Shown here: positions 1 through 6,244 of the stretch, one piece after another
How positions within the stretch are numbered: position 1 is the stretch's first letter
Layout: every line of letters starts with the position of its first letter
Assembly: GCA_019412865.1 (NCBI GenBank)
Contig: DXOJ01000613.1
Location: 1 to 9,925, forward strand
From: Bacteroides sp.
GTDB lineage: Bacteria > Bacteroidota > Bacteroidia > Bacteroidales > Bacteroidaceae
Reading direction: 5' to 3'
Length of the DNA stretch: 9,925 nt
Notes under the pieces: generated by a model
The model's database searches: none
Seen by the model: only the letters and a program-made list of their open reading frames with translations
What the model was told of the DNA's origin: nothing
Position numbers and translations under genes: made by a program

Positions 1-274
1 AATTTCTCCTTTCCCGTTCCAGCTTCACATCAATGGCTTTCTGTAAATCCTCTGGCTTAATATCAAAAATGGACTCCAGGAAGTTCGGACAAATATAAGC
101 ATCTGCCATCTCTTCCAAGAGTCCAATTCTATCGCCATAACCTCGAACCTGTTTGCTGATCTGCTGCTGAAGCTCTGCAAATTCCTCCATTGCCACCGTA
201 CATTTTGTTTTCCAGGAATGTTTTTGAAGGCTTCTGTGAATAATACGCCGTCTTTCTTTTTCAGAAAATTGAAT
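1..274 (-). CDS. MazG-like nucleotide pyrophosphohydrolase, 3' end cut by window edge
   Basis: This is a partial all-alpha NTP pyrophosphohydrolase of the MazG type; the family hydrolyses (d)NTPs to (d)NMP and PPi. The frame is open from 283 to the left edge. Its key segment MEEFAELQQQISKQVRGYGD (190-131) is followed by LLEEMADAYI, giving the EExxE...ExxD metal-binding pattern of the family, and then by a charged helix KLERERR. The start is unclear. A TAA lies at 286-284, and the only ATG (190-188) falls exactly on the first catalytic helix, so it would remove the helix before it. The frame upstream (ERRIIHRSLQKHSWKTKCTV) reads like real protein. An ATT at 274-272 just after AAAAAGGTG is one candidate start; GTG at 196-194 is another. 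The preceding HAD gene ends at 300, so this is the next gene in the cassette. Family assignment is fairly sure; the start is not. Confidence 0.72.
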   Translation of the reverse strand, partial: MQFSEKERRRIIHRSLQKHSWKTKCTVAMEEFAELQQQISKQVRGYGDRIGLLEEMADAYICPNFLESIFDIKPEDLQKAIDVKLERERRN

Positions 275-299
275 GTCACCTTTTTATCCCTGGATAAAC

Positions 300-1367
300 C
301 TATTCCGATTCATACTGAAGCTCCTCCTCGCAACGCAGACAATCATTATTAGCGGCTCCGAAACAGCCATGGCAATGCTTCCTCATATCATACTCAGCCT
401 TGGTTATTTCAACAAATTCGTCATTTTCTTCTTTAAAGAAGCGATTAAGCTCCACTGTACAGTCTTCTGGTGTAATTGTATAGAAAATTCCAACTGTGTC
501 GTAATCTCCATTTTCCGGATCAACTAAAAAATCTTCGCAATAGACCTTAAATGGTTTACTTGCCGGAAAATATGGCATGGTAATAGGGAACTTCTCTTCC
601 ATTACCCGATTGATCAAGCTACTATGATAGGAATCATGTGGATTGTTCATATTGATTCCACAGTATCTATCTACATCGTGATACTTTACGGTTCCATCAG
701 AATATACATATTTGAAAAGAGAACTCATTCGCTTACACTGATAGTTTACAATTTCACCGCGATATCCCGAAAGGTCCGTAATATCACTCCAAACATCCTC
801 TGTATCCTCGATCGATGTAAGTGGCTTTCCGTCAATTAGGCGATTCAGAATATATTTAGTCATACCGATACTGAAACCGCTATGGCCGTCCTCGGACAGA
901 CTGTGATAGGCTTTCAGAGCACTTTCGTAGCAGACGCAACCATAATCCCACTCCCTTTCTTTTGTTCCGGAGGCTTTTCTTTCGTTCTCACAAGCAATCT
1001 CTACCTCTTTTTCAGCCCATGTCTGCGTATTGGATTTTTCCCGGCAGGATGACAAAGGAATATTCCGGTCATCTATATACTCATTTGCAAAAATCTTTCT
1101 GGTATCAGAACCAAAGTTCTCGATGATTTCCGGAAGATTCTCATTGACCGCATCAAACACCAGATTTCTCTCCTTACACCACTCAACAGCTTTTTGAAGC
1201 ATGTCTTCCACGCGGCAGGTCCACAGAATCAACTTATCTCCATCCTTTTTCCGATTACGAAGATACTCTATCAGTTCTTCGTTCGGCGCTCCGATCCCTG
1301 GCCAGTTGTTCTCACATAAAGTTCCATCGAAATCTACTGCAATAATTTTCACTGATTTAAGATTCAT
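300..1367 (-). CDS. HAD-superfamily phosphatase fused to a phage domain of unknown function
   Basis: The protein has 355 aa in two parts. Residues 1 to about 110 form a compact HAD hydrolase: nucleophile motif VDFDGTL with D12 and D14, motif II around LILWTCR (T50), a Lys near 91, and the acidic pair in YIDDRN (D99, D100). There is little room for a cap domain, as in small BT0820-like HADs. Residues of about 138-330 are a separate domain beginning WDYGCVCYESALKAYHSL and containing SEDGHSGFS and FPITMPYFP. I recognise this type as a recurrent phage protein of unknown function. The C-terminus has C332-x2-C335 and C343-x2-C346, a likely zinc site. The start is ATG at 1367, preceded by GGAG at 8-nt spacing. 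HAD proteins of this kind dephosphorylate small metabolites; the substrate here cannot be read from sequence. With the MazG-like gene just downstream, a nucleotide role is possible but only inferred. Confidence 0.85.
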   Translation of the reverse strand: MNLKSVKIIAVDFDGTLCENNWPGIGAPNEELIEYLRNRKKDGDKLILWTCRVEDMLQKAVEWCKERNLVFDAVNENLPEIIENFGSDTRKIFANEYIDDRNIPLSSCREKSNTQTWAEKEVEIACENERKASGTKEREWDYGCVCYESALKAYHSLSEDGHSGFSIGMTKYILNRLIDGKPLTSIEDTEDVWSDITDLSGYRGEIVNYQCKRMSSLFKYVYSDGTVKYHDVDRYCGINMNNPHDSYHSSLINRVMEEKFPITMPYFPASKPFKVYCEDFLVDPENGDYDTVGIFYTITPEDCTVELNRFFKEENDEFVEITKAEYDMRKHCHGCFGAANNDCLRCEEELQYESE

Positions 1368-1470
1368 ACGTTTTTTCTCCTTTCTTATAGCGGACTCATC
1401 CCTTATGCAACTACTATATCCGCCTTGTGGTCGCCCTCATTATTGCTCGACCCTCTCCCAAATTCTCCAA
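1368..1470 (-). other. Intergenic gap with competing RNA pairings, no clear promoter
   Basis: This 103-nt gap between the membrane protein gene and the HAD gene is the longest non-coding stretch in the window. On the plus strand TATA followed by GCGGA (1386-1394) can pair with TATA followed by TCCGC (1415-1423). The GCGGA/TCCGC and TATA/TATA pairings cannot nest, so they would be alternatives or a strained pseudoknot. The HAD ribosome binding site (AAAGGAG) follows directly. I find no U-tract terminator and no promoter with good spacing. Confidence 0.3.
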
Positions 1471-2235
1471 TTACTCAAGCCATTTGTTGTCGATATAATA
1501 GAAACTGTAGACACAGACTCCAATTAAGACCATCCAAATAATCCAGAATATCCACATTGCAAAATCGGTTTCTAAGTATTCTACGGTTTCATCAATCTTC
1601 ATATTTTCATAAAATGGTGAGTTATCGGCTATTGTTTTATCAGCCAGTTCTGTAAATATGGTTCCGGTAAAGTTTAAACCAACTCCATAATACTTATAAC
1701 GAATGTGGCTGGATTCTTTAACAGTGTCTATATACTCCTTTCCCGGCAGGTCGATTTTACTAACTGAAAAAACGTGATTTAAAAATGATATTTCATCACA
1801 TATCTGTTCCTCACTACCAGCATAATCCCATGTCCAATAGGTTTCCGTTGTATAGTAAGTATGGGTTTTTCCATTCGTAGTTGTTGTATGTGCAACCTGG
1901 CGAGTATGCATTGTATATCGTTCTTTCACTTTTTCAATATAAATGTATTCTCCACCAATTTCAGGATATGTAACTGTATCGACCGCTTTCAAATCGCCAT
2001 ATACAAAAGCGTTCCCGGCATTAGTCCTCATTCCGTACTCAAACAGTTCCTGCGATTCTATTTTTATCGCCTTGTTGTATTTTTCATTTTTATCCAATTG
2101 ATAATCCGAAATTTTTCCAGCAATAAGGACTCCAATCAGAAGCATAATAGCGACAATCGATACACTTACCAGTATTTCCCGTTTCGTAATCTCGAAATTC
2201 CCGAAATCAAAACTTCTACGCTTGCGTCCTCTCAT
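1471..2235 (-). CDS. Two-TM membrane protein of unknown function next to LemA
   Basis: The product is 254 aa and I do not recognise its family. It has a basic N-terminus (MRGRKRRSF), a transmembrane helix at about 21-40, a long polar region, and a second transmembrane helix at about 226-248 (rich in W, I, F, V) just before the C-terminus. The basic start suggests both ends are cytoplasmic with roughly 185 residues outside, which is inferred from the positive-inside rule. The exposed region has a Thr/His/Tyr-rich stretch (HTTTTNGKTHTYYTTETYW, about 116-134) likely to be beta-structured. The start ATG lies 5 nt after the stop of the lemA-like gene, whose end supplies GGAG as ribosome binding site, so the two are very probably co-translated and may form a complex. 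There is no catalytic motif that I can see. Confidence 0.8.
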   Translation of the reverse strand: MRGRKRRSFDFGNFEITKREILVSVSIVAIMLLIGVLIAGKISDYQLDKNEKYNKAIKIESQELFEYGMRTNAGNAFVYGDLKAVDTVTYPEIGGEYIYIEKVKERYTMHTRQVAHTTTTNGKTHTYYTTETYWTWDYAGSEEQICDEISFLNHVFSVSKIDLPGKEYIDTVKESSHIRYKYYGVGLNFTGTIFTELADKTIADNSPFYENMKIDETVEYLETDFAMWIFWIIWMVLIGVCVYSFYYIDNKWLE

Positions 2236-2240
2236 AGCTT

Positions 2241-2795
2241 TTACTCTCCAAACAGATTCTGCGGAGCATCGGCAGGAGCACTATAGTCAAGATAGGTATA
2301 TCCCCGAACCTCATATCCGAGAATATTGAGAAAAAATCTTGTCGGGAATTTGCGTATATATCGGTTGTATTCTTTTACCTGCTTATTGTAGTTACTCCGA
2401 TATTCTGCAATTAAATTTTCTGTAATTGAAAGTTCATTCATTAACTCTTTATAATTTTCATTAGATTTTAATTCTGGATACGCTTCTGACACCGCCGTGA
2501 TAGCTGTAGTAACGTTTTCGATATCACCGGTAGAGCCTCTATTTTCAACAATCGCCGTCAATGTTTCCGCTTCATGCTTATCGTACTGCTTAACACAATT
2601 AGCAAGGTTGTAAACCAAATCTACACGTCGTTTTTCCTGAACTTTGATGTCAGAATCAGCAGTATTAACTTGCTCTTCCAAGGTAAATGCTCTGTTCTGG
2701 GAACTCTGTATACAAAACACACCTAACAAAATAATAGCAATAATACCGACTGCTACAATTAAAGCTACTTTCCAGTTGTTTTTAATTGTTCTCAT
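2241..2795 (-). CDS. LemA family membrane protein
   Basis: The product is 184 aa with a short basic N-terminus, one transmembrane helix at about 9-30, and then the long alpha-helical LemA domain. Family signatures are EEQVNTADSDIKVQEKRR followed by DLVYNLANCVKQYDKHE (about 40-75), the AVSEAYPELKSNENYKEL segment (101-118), and SNYNKQVKEYNRYIRKFPTR near 134-153, closing with FFLNILGYE. LemA proteins sit in the membrane with the helical bundle outside; their biochemical role is unsettled. The length fits the family. The start ATG has GGAG with 8-nt spacing and overlaps the preceding DUF6906-like gene by 14 nt. The next gene, another membrane protein, follows after 5 nt. The common bacterial partner of LemA, a TPM-domain protein, is not in this window. 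Family call is secure; why a phage cassette carries it is open. Confidence 0.92.
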   Translation of the reverse strand: MRTIKNNWKVALIVAVGIIAIILLGVFCIQSSQNRAFTLEEQVNTADSDIKVQEKRRVDLVYNLANCVKQYDKHEAETLTAIVENRGSTGDIENVTTAITAVSEAYPELKSNENYKELMNELSITENLIAEYRSNYNKQVKEYNRYIRKFPTRFFLNILGYEVRGYTYLDYSAPADAPQNLFGE

Positions 2796-2973
2796 GATTT
2801 TTTCTCCTTCTTACTCTTCTGAATTTATCTACACTCTTTATCACACCCGTATTCTTATTGATAATGCGATAATAGAACTCTGTCTCCTCAACCAACATCC
2901 AATCTTTACAGTTTAAATAATGAGCAGATAAGCATTCTTTTTGCTCTCTGGTCAATTTTTTCGGTTGCTTCAT
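2782..2973 (-). CDS. Small phage protein resembling DUF6906
   Basis: The product is 63 aa and strongly basic. It begins MKQPKKLTREQKECLSAHYL, continues with NCKDWMLVEETEFYYRI and ends in an Arg/Lys-rich tail (FRRVRRRKNHENN). The pattern of a basic K-x-L-T-R-x-Q-K start, then a short helix, an N-W-x-V turn and a beta hairpin, is what I recall for DUF6906 proteins, short phage proteins of unknown function. The start overlaps the stop of the upstream gene as ATGA and has GAGGAG 8 nt upstream. The 3' end overlaps the LemA gene by 14 nt. The basic tail could bind nucleic acid, but nothing shows this directly. Confidence 0.75.
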   Translation of the reverse strand: MKQPKKLTREQKECLSAHYLNCKDWMLVEETEFYYRIINKNTGVIKSVDKFRRVRRRKNHENN

Positions 2974-3170
2974 GTGGTTTTCTCCTCGCTGTAATTGATT
3001 TTCTTAGATTTGGGGAATACCAGCTTTTGATAAATTTCTTTGGCTTCTTCCCCTTGATAGGCATTGATAATTTCTACCCTTCCTTTTTGCTGCCTTCCAA
3101 CAATCAGAACGCCAGCGTCTTTCCCATGAGAAAAATCCCAACTCACAATAACACTATCTGTTGATTTCAT
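2970..3170 (-). CDS. Small hypothetical phage protein with an RNase H-like strand pattern
   Basis: The product is 66 aa. It starts MKSTDSVIVSWDFSHGKDAG and continues VLIVGRQ and VEIINAYQG, i.e. strand, Asp-containing turn, strand, strand, and then a helix (EEAKEIYQKL). That order, with D12 at the end of the first strand, resembles the start of an RNase H-like fold such as the nuclease half of large terminase, but it is far too short for a whole domain and lacks the later acidic residues. I have seen similar short proteins in Firmicutes phages without a function. A strong GGAGGTGA site lies 6 nt before the ATG; the gene overlaps the DUF5662-like gene by 17 nt and the next gene by 4 nt. Confidence 0.72.
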   Translation of the reverse strand: MKSTDSVIVSWDFSHGKDAGVLIVGRQQKGRVEIINAYQGEEAKEIYQKLVFPKSKKINYSEEKTT

Positions 3171-3681
3171 TCACTATCACCTCCCCAAGCTTATTTTTGA
3201 TACGTCCTAAGATATCCTCCACCAATCTTCTCGTATTCGGATGCAGTTTTATATAGCTTTTCCGCTCCTCATACCAAGAGAAGATCTCCAGCAGGTTCCC
3301 TTTAAACCAGCTAAAGGACCACCAATCACAAATCATCTCCAGAATATAACAGTAAGGCATTTCCAAAATGATTTCTCCTTCTTCGGGATCGTCATTGATA
3401 AGCACCCAATACTGCCAATGATGAGGGTTTCGATGAATATGTAACAGCCAAGCTTTTCTGAAATCCTCAACTACTCCATAAGAGCGATTGCCTCCATAAA
3501 AATAAATATCATAGGGGCCATACTCATCGGGCTCCGTTTTGGATTGGTCATGTGCAAATACGATATTGTGTTCCGCACCACTGCCCTCTGTAATTTCAGG
3601 AAGATTTTTCTGCAACCAACGAAATCCGGCTTCAACGTTGGATTTATGTTGCGCCAAATATCGGTCATATTGATAGCTCAT
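3154..3681 (-). CDS. DUF5662-like protein, probable metal-dependent hydrolase-type fold
   Basis: The product is 175 aa from the ATG at 3681. It matches the DUF5662 pattern as I know it: YLAQHKSNVEAGFRWL at the start, HDQSK (H44, D45), DEYGPYDIYFYG, AWLLHIHRNPHHWQYWVL (H81, H83, H87, H88), LEMPYCYILEMICDW (D119), and a Trp/Phe-rich segment SFSWFKG. The conserved His and Asp residues look like a metal site of HD-like type, but no activity is established that I know of. A longer reading from an ATG at 3744 exists; I prefer 3681 because the upstream 52-aa gene ends there with an ATGA overlap and GGAGG lies 10 nt before it, while the upper ATG has no ribosome binding site. The 3' end overlaps the 66-aa gene by 17 nt. 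Confidence 0.85.
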   Translation of the reverse strand: MSYQYDRYLAQHKSNVEAGFRWLQKNLPEITEGSGAEHNIVFAHDQSKTEPDEYGPYDIYFYGGNRSYGVVEDFRKAWLLHIHRNPHHWQYWVLINDDPEEGEIILEMPYCYILEMICDWWSFSWFKGNLLEIFSWYEERKSYIKLHPNTRRLVEDILGRIKNKLGEVIVNEINR

Positions 3682-3836
3682 TTTTTCTTTTCCTCCCACT
3701 TCATAGGTTTCTGGGAATTGAGATTGTATCCATAATCCAAGCATTCATTACATGGGTCGAATTTTTCTCCCAATTCCTTGTGTTTACAGGTTTTACAATA
3801 CTTTTTAAAATCCACTTCCAAATACTCTTCGTTCAT
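3678..3836 (-). CDS. 52-aa Zn-ribbon phage protein
   Basis: This small gene encodes 52 aa, starting MNEEYLEVDFKKYCKTCKHK. Four cysteines, C14-x2-C17 and C29-x2-C32 (DPCNECLDYGYN), form a short zinc-knuckle or rubredoxin-like pair; the C-terminus is KPMKWEEKKK. I recognise similar short proteins with a KPxxWEE ending in Firmicutes phages, with no known role. AAGGAG lies 7 nt before the ATG and sits directly after the stop of the helicase gene. Its own stop overlaps the DUF5662-like start as ATGA. That arrangement, the strong ribosome binding site and the paired CxxC motifs make it a real gene. A role in binding DNA or a partner protein would be a guess. Confidence 0.87.
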   Translation of the reverse strand: MNEEYLEVDFKKYCKTCKHKELGEKFDPCNECLDYGYNLNSQKPMKWEEKKK

Positions 3837-3849
3837 GGTTGATCTCCTT

Positions 3850-5088
3850 TCACCACTTCACAAACCTCGATTCATTAAAATCTCTCTTATCTTTCAGTGC
3901 CTTACTAATTGCCAAATCAATCCCACTACGAGATTTCAAGTGATAGTAATACAAATCTTTGAATGGCGTATTCAACCTGTCTATTCGCCCCGCAGATTGC
4001 TGCATGATTTTGTAAGAATAGTTCTGTGAGTAGAATATAATGGTATCTGTCTTGATGCAGTTCCATCCTTCCGCTCCAGCATTGTACTGAACAAGATACA
4101 CCCAGTTTTTCGACTCTGGGATTGGCTGGTGTTTGTGACCATTCCACTCTGCAATTTCAAAGACTCCATCGTCTTCATAAATTCGAAACAACCCGTTCAA
4201 AAGCTCCAGCTCATAATCAAAGTTGTAAAATATAATGGCTCTGGGATGCTTCTCTACAATTTCCATCAAGGCGATCTGTCGTGACTCGTCCGTATTCACA
4301 ATTTTCCGCCATACATAGCAAAGACCGGCGGCATTCGCAATCGGCTCATTCTTATACGGGTCCCATCGTGTTCGTCCAACATCTTTGTATCGCTCTATGC
4401 TGTATCGAACAAATATATCTTCGTGATGAGAAACCGTCTGACGCTTGAAATCCATATTCACCAAAATACGATTTCTGAGTCGAATCAATCTCCCAGTATT
4501 CAAATATCGGTCAATCTTTGGGTATTTACTGAATCGACTATAAACCACATGTTCTCGGATGAATTCTGTCCGGTTTTTGTAAAACCCATTTGCGATGAAT
4601 GCCGGAATATAATCCTGCCAGGTATCTCCCGGAGTTGCAGACAATAGAATCCACTGATTTGATTTGGTGATTTTCAAAAACGCCTTCACCCAAGCTCCGG
4701 AGCCTATCACTCTCTGCTCGTCAAATATAAAGAAAGCATCCTTTACATCCTCGTACTTCTTGATATTATTCCAGGAATCCACGACAATCTGATTTGAATA
4801 TAGATTGACATCCTCGTGAACCGAAAGAAGGAAGGGCGAAAGATCACCCTCCCATTCCATCGTGTCCCGCTTTCTGGCTGTTGTGATGATGTATAAGTCC
4901 TTTGGGGGATCGTCCATCGCAACATAATCCTCAACCCCCATCAAGCAATCCGGATTTCCGCCATTCTGGAGATAGTAATAAGCTAATGCTGTTCTTGATT
5001 TTCCGCTTCCAACGCCGCCACACAGAATACAACCATTTCTCATTTTTTTTACTGCTACTATTTGATAGTCATACAATTCAACGGCCAT
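3850..5088 (-). CDS. SF2 helicase/ATPase, SNF2-like
   Basis: The product is 412 aa with the full set of superfamily 2 motifs: Y8-Q9 near the start, Walker A GGVGSGKS (24-31), motif Ia LYIITTARK, Walker B IFDEQ (121-125), motif III LLSATPGD (148-155), motif V QYNAGAEGWNC (334-344) and motif VI QQSAGRIDR (363-371). Both RecA-like lobes are complete and no nuclease domain is attached. This type is common in phage replication regions, where it may remodel forks or protein-DNA complexes; that role is inferred. Walker B reads DEQR rather than DEAH. The start is ATG at 5088, with GAGGAG 7 nt upstream; a longer reading from TTG at 5103 would put the ribosome binding site inside the gene. It overlaps the 54-aa gene by 11 nt, and the Zn-ribbon gene follows after 13 nt. 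Confidence 0.92.
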   Translation of the reverse strand: MAVELYDYQIVAVKKMRNGCILCGGVGSGKSRTALAYYYLQNGGNPDCLMGVEDYVAMDDPPKDLYIITTARKRDTMEWEGDLSPFLLSVHEDVNLYSNQIVVDSWNNIKKYEDVKDAFFIFDEQRVIGSGAWVKAFLKITKSNQWILLSATPGDTWQDYIPAFIANGFYKNRTEFIREHVVYSRFSKYPKIDRYLNTGRLIRLRNRILVNMDFKRQTVSHHEDIFVRYSIERYKDVGRTRWDPYKNEPIANAAGLCYVWRKIVNTDESRQIALMEIVEKHPRAIIFYNFDYELELLNGLFRIYEDDGVFEIAEWNGHKHQPIPESKNWVYLVQYNAGAEGWNCIKTDTIIFYSQNYSYKIMQQSAGRIDRLNTPFKDLYYYHLKSRSGIDLAISKALKDKRDFNESRFVKW

Positions 5089-5242
5089 TCCGTTGCTCCT
5101 CAAGAACCGCTGTTATGCTGTTTTTCAGGTTCGCCATATCCGAATACATCTCGTTTTCATTCTTCGTGCAGTCATCTTCTATGGGGGCCATATTTAACAG
5201 ACTATCCAGCTCTTTTTCTAATGCTTTCAATCGTTCATTCAC
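5078..5242 (-). CDS. 54-aa helical protein, unknown function, GTG start
   Basis: The product is 54 aa, reading (V/M)NERLKALEKELDSLLNMAP and then a charged helix (MYSDMANLKNSITAVLEEQR). Heptad-like spacing of L, I and M residues suggests a two-helix hairpin or short coiled coil. It starts at GTG (5242-5240) with AGGAGGG 6 nt upstream, one of the strongest ribosome binding sites in the window; the nearby ATG is in another frame. It ends in NGR-stop inside the first codons of the helicase gene, and its last codons contain the helicase ribosome binding site, so the two are translationally coupled. I do not recognise a family. A small partner or regulator of the helicase is possible, from position only. 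Confidence 0.78.
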   Translation of the reverse strand: MNERLKALEKELDSLLNMAPIEDDCTKNENEMYSDMANLKNSITAVLEEQRNGR

Positions 5243-5264
5243 GCTTATCCCTCCTCATAAACTT

Positions 5265-6152
5265 TCATATACTGTGAAATAATCTTCTCATAGTCCACAC
5301 ATCTGAAAAATATATAGGTGTAAACCAGTAATTCTTCAAATCATCAGCCATAGTCATTGGTTTGGTCAAAGAATTTCCAACTTTAAAATATCCAGCAATT
5401 CCTAGAAGAGAAAGTTGAATATAGCACATCAAAGCTGGAACTTCTTCAATGTCTTGTCCGGAAACTAATAAATGGTTTTGATAATTATAATTTTCTTTTT
5501 CTAATTGCTTTCGTGCTTCGTGAATAGCAGCAATCAAGTTGGCTCCCGCTCCGCAACATGGATCGTTGATGGTAATATAGCCATCTTTCCTTACTTTCTC
5601 AGTTACATCCGTAATGGTGATTTTTGCCATAAGCCGACACATGTCATAAGGAGTAAATATTTGTTTCAACTCATCGTAGCCAAGATTTAAGCTCATGTAC
5701 ATCTTTCCTAAAAAATCCTGCTCCGGATTCATTTCTAAAGACATGACCAGATTTGCAAACAACTGTGGAAAAAGTTCCTGTTTTGACTTACTGTAATGGC
5801 GAATGATATCCAAGTATCGTTTCTCTCGCTTATCATATTGAGATTTGTCCACAGAATTTGATATAGAACAAGCCGACATAACAATAAAGTCTTTCCAAAT
5901 ATCCCACGGTCTGTTTTTTTCTGAAACAAGTTGACGAAAGATGTTCATAAATTCTTTCTCATATCTGTCGGGTTTGAAAGTGGGAAGATTTTTCATTTTC
6001 GGCTTCGGTGATAAGCTTACTTGATGTTCCTCTTTATGAACTACAAAGTCGTGCTTCTCTGATATTTTCTTTGGTTTTTCGACCTTGGAAATAGAAGCAT
6101 TGATCTTCGGTTTCGCTGTGGTTCGCTTCTTTTTCCGATTCCAAAATGCCAT
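5265..6152 (-). CDS. N6-adenine DNA methyltransferase-like protein, NPPY motif not seen
   Basis: The product is 295 aa. Residues 1-60 are basic and low in hydrophobics (MAFWNRKKKRTTAKPK), probably a flexible tail. A helical region follows to about 160. Then comes the Rossmann methyltransferase part: IFTPYDMCRLMAKI (motif X-like, as in HsdM), ITINDPCCGAGANLIAA (SAM-binding motif I, 194-209) and VSGQDIEEVPALM (motif II area). After LLGIAGYFKVGNSL, where HsdM-type enzymes lead into NPPY/F, this protein has instead a short tail, WFTPIYFSDVW. The catalytic motif IV is thus absent or replaced. This shortened form recurs in Firmicutes phages as far as I recall; whether it methylates DNA is uncertain. 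ATG at 6152 has AAAGGAG 6 nt upstream. It is preceded by a 92-nt gap and followed after 22 nt by the 54-aa gene. Confidence 0.85.
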   Translation of the reverse strand: MAFWNRKKKRTTAKPKINASISKVEKPKKISEKHDFVVHKEEHQVSLSPKPKMKNLPTFKPDRYEKEFMNIFRQLVSEKNRPWDIWKDFIVMSACSISNSVDKSQYDKREKRYLDIIRHYSKSKQELFPQLFANLVMSLEMNPEQDFLGKMYMSLNLGYDELKQIFTPYDMCRLMAKITITDVTEKVRKDGYITINDPCCGAGANLIAAIHEARKQLEKENYNYQNHLLVSGQDIEEVPALMCYIQLSLLGIAGYFKVGNSLTKPMTMADDLKNYWFTPIYFSDVWTMRRLFHSI

Positions 6153-6244
6153 AACTTTCTCCTTTCGCAGAAATATAGGGCTGTTTCCTCTAGCCTTAGG
6201 ACATTTACCTTGCTGGCAATATCAGGCACCCTATTTGTCGCTCA
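6153..6244 (-). other. Possible structured 5' leader before the methyltransferase gene
   Basis: This 92-nt gap is unusually long for the cassette. By eye, CCCTATTT (6229-6236, plus strand) can pair with AAATATAGGG (6171-6180) with a small bulge. Inside lie two more hairpins: ATTTACC (6203-6209) with GGCAAT (6215-6220) around a 5-nt loop, and GGCT (6179-6182) with AGCC (6192-6195). The result would be a three-way junction whose base ends about 8 nt before the AAAGGAG site. The last hairpin competes with the outer stem for two bases. No folding energy was computed and I match it to no known riboswitch. Confidence 0.3.

Noticed and set aside
25..279. 84-aa minus-strand reading frame beginning at GTG 279
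   Set aside because: It overlaps the MazG-like frame, which has clear family motifs; this frame has none and no ribosome binding site before its GTG.
1384..1412. Promoter with TTGCAT and TATAAG on the minus strand
   Set aside because: The spacer is only 15 nt and the transcript would begin inside the ribosome binding site of the HAD gene.
1414..1440. Eight-residue leader peptide before the HAD gene
   Set aside because: ATG with a short frame and no good ribosome binding site; expected by chance.
1861..2286. 141-aa plus-strand reading frame opposite the membrane protein gene
   Set aside because: Rich in F, S and C as expected for the complement of the sense gene; no family pattern.
3682..3744. 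Longer N-terminus for the DUF5662-like protein from ATG 3744
   Set aside because: No ribosome binding site, complete overlap with the Zn-ribbon gene, and the family pattern starts at YLAQHK.
5089..5103. Helicase start at TTG 5103
   Set aside because: It would place the GAGGAG ribosome binding site inside the gene; ATG at 5088 has ideal spacing.
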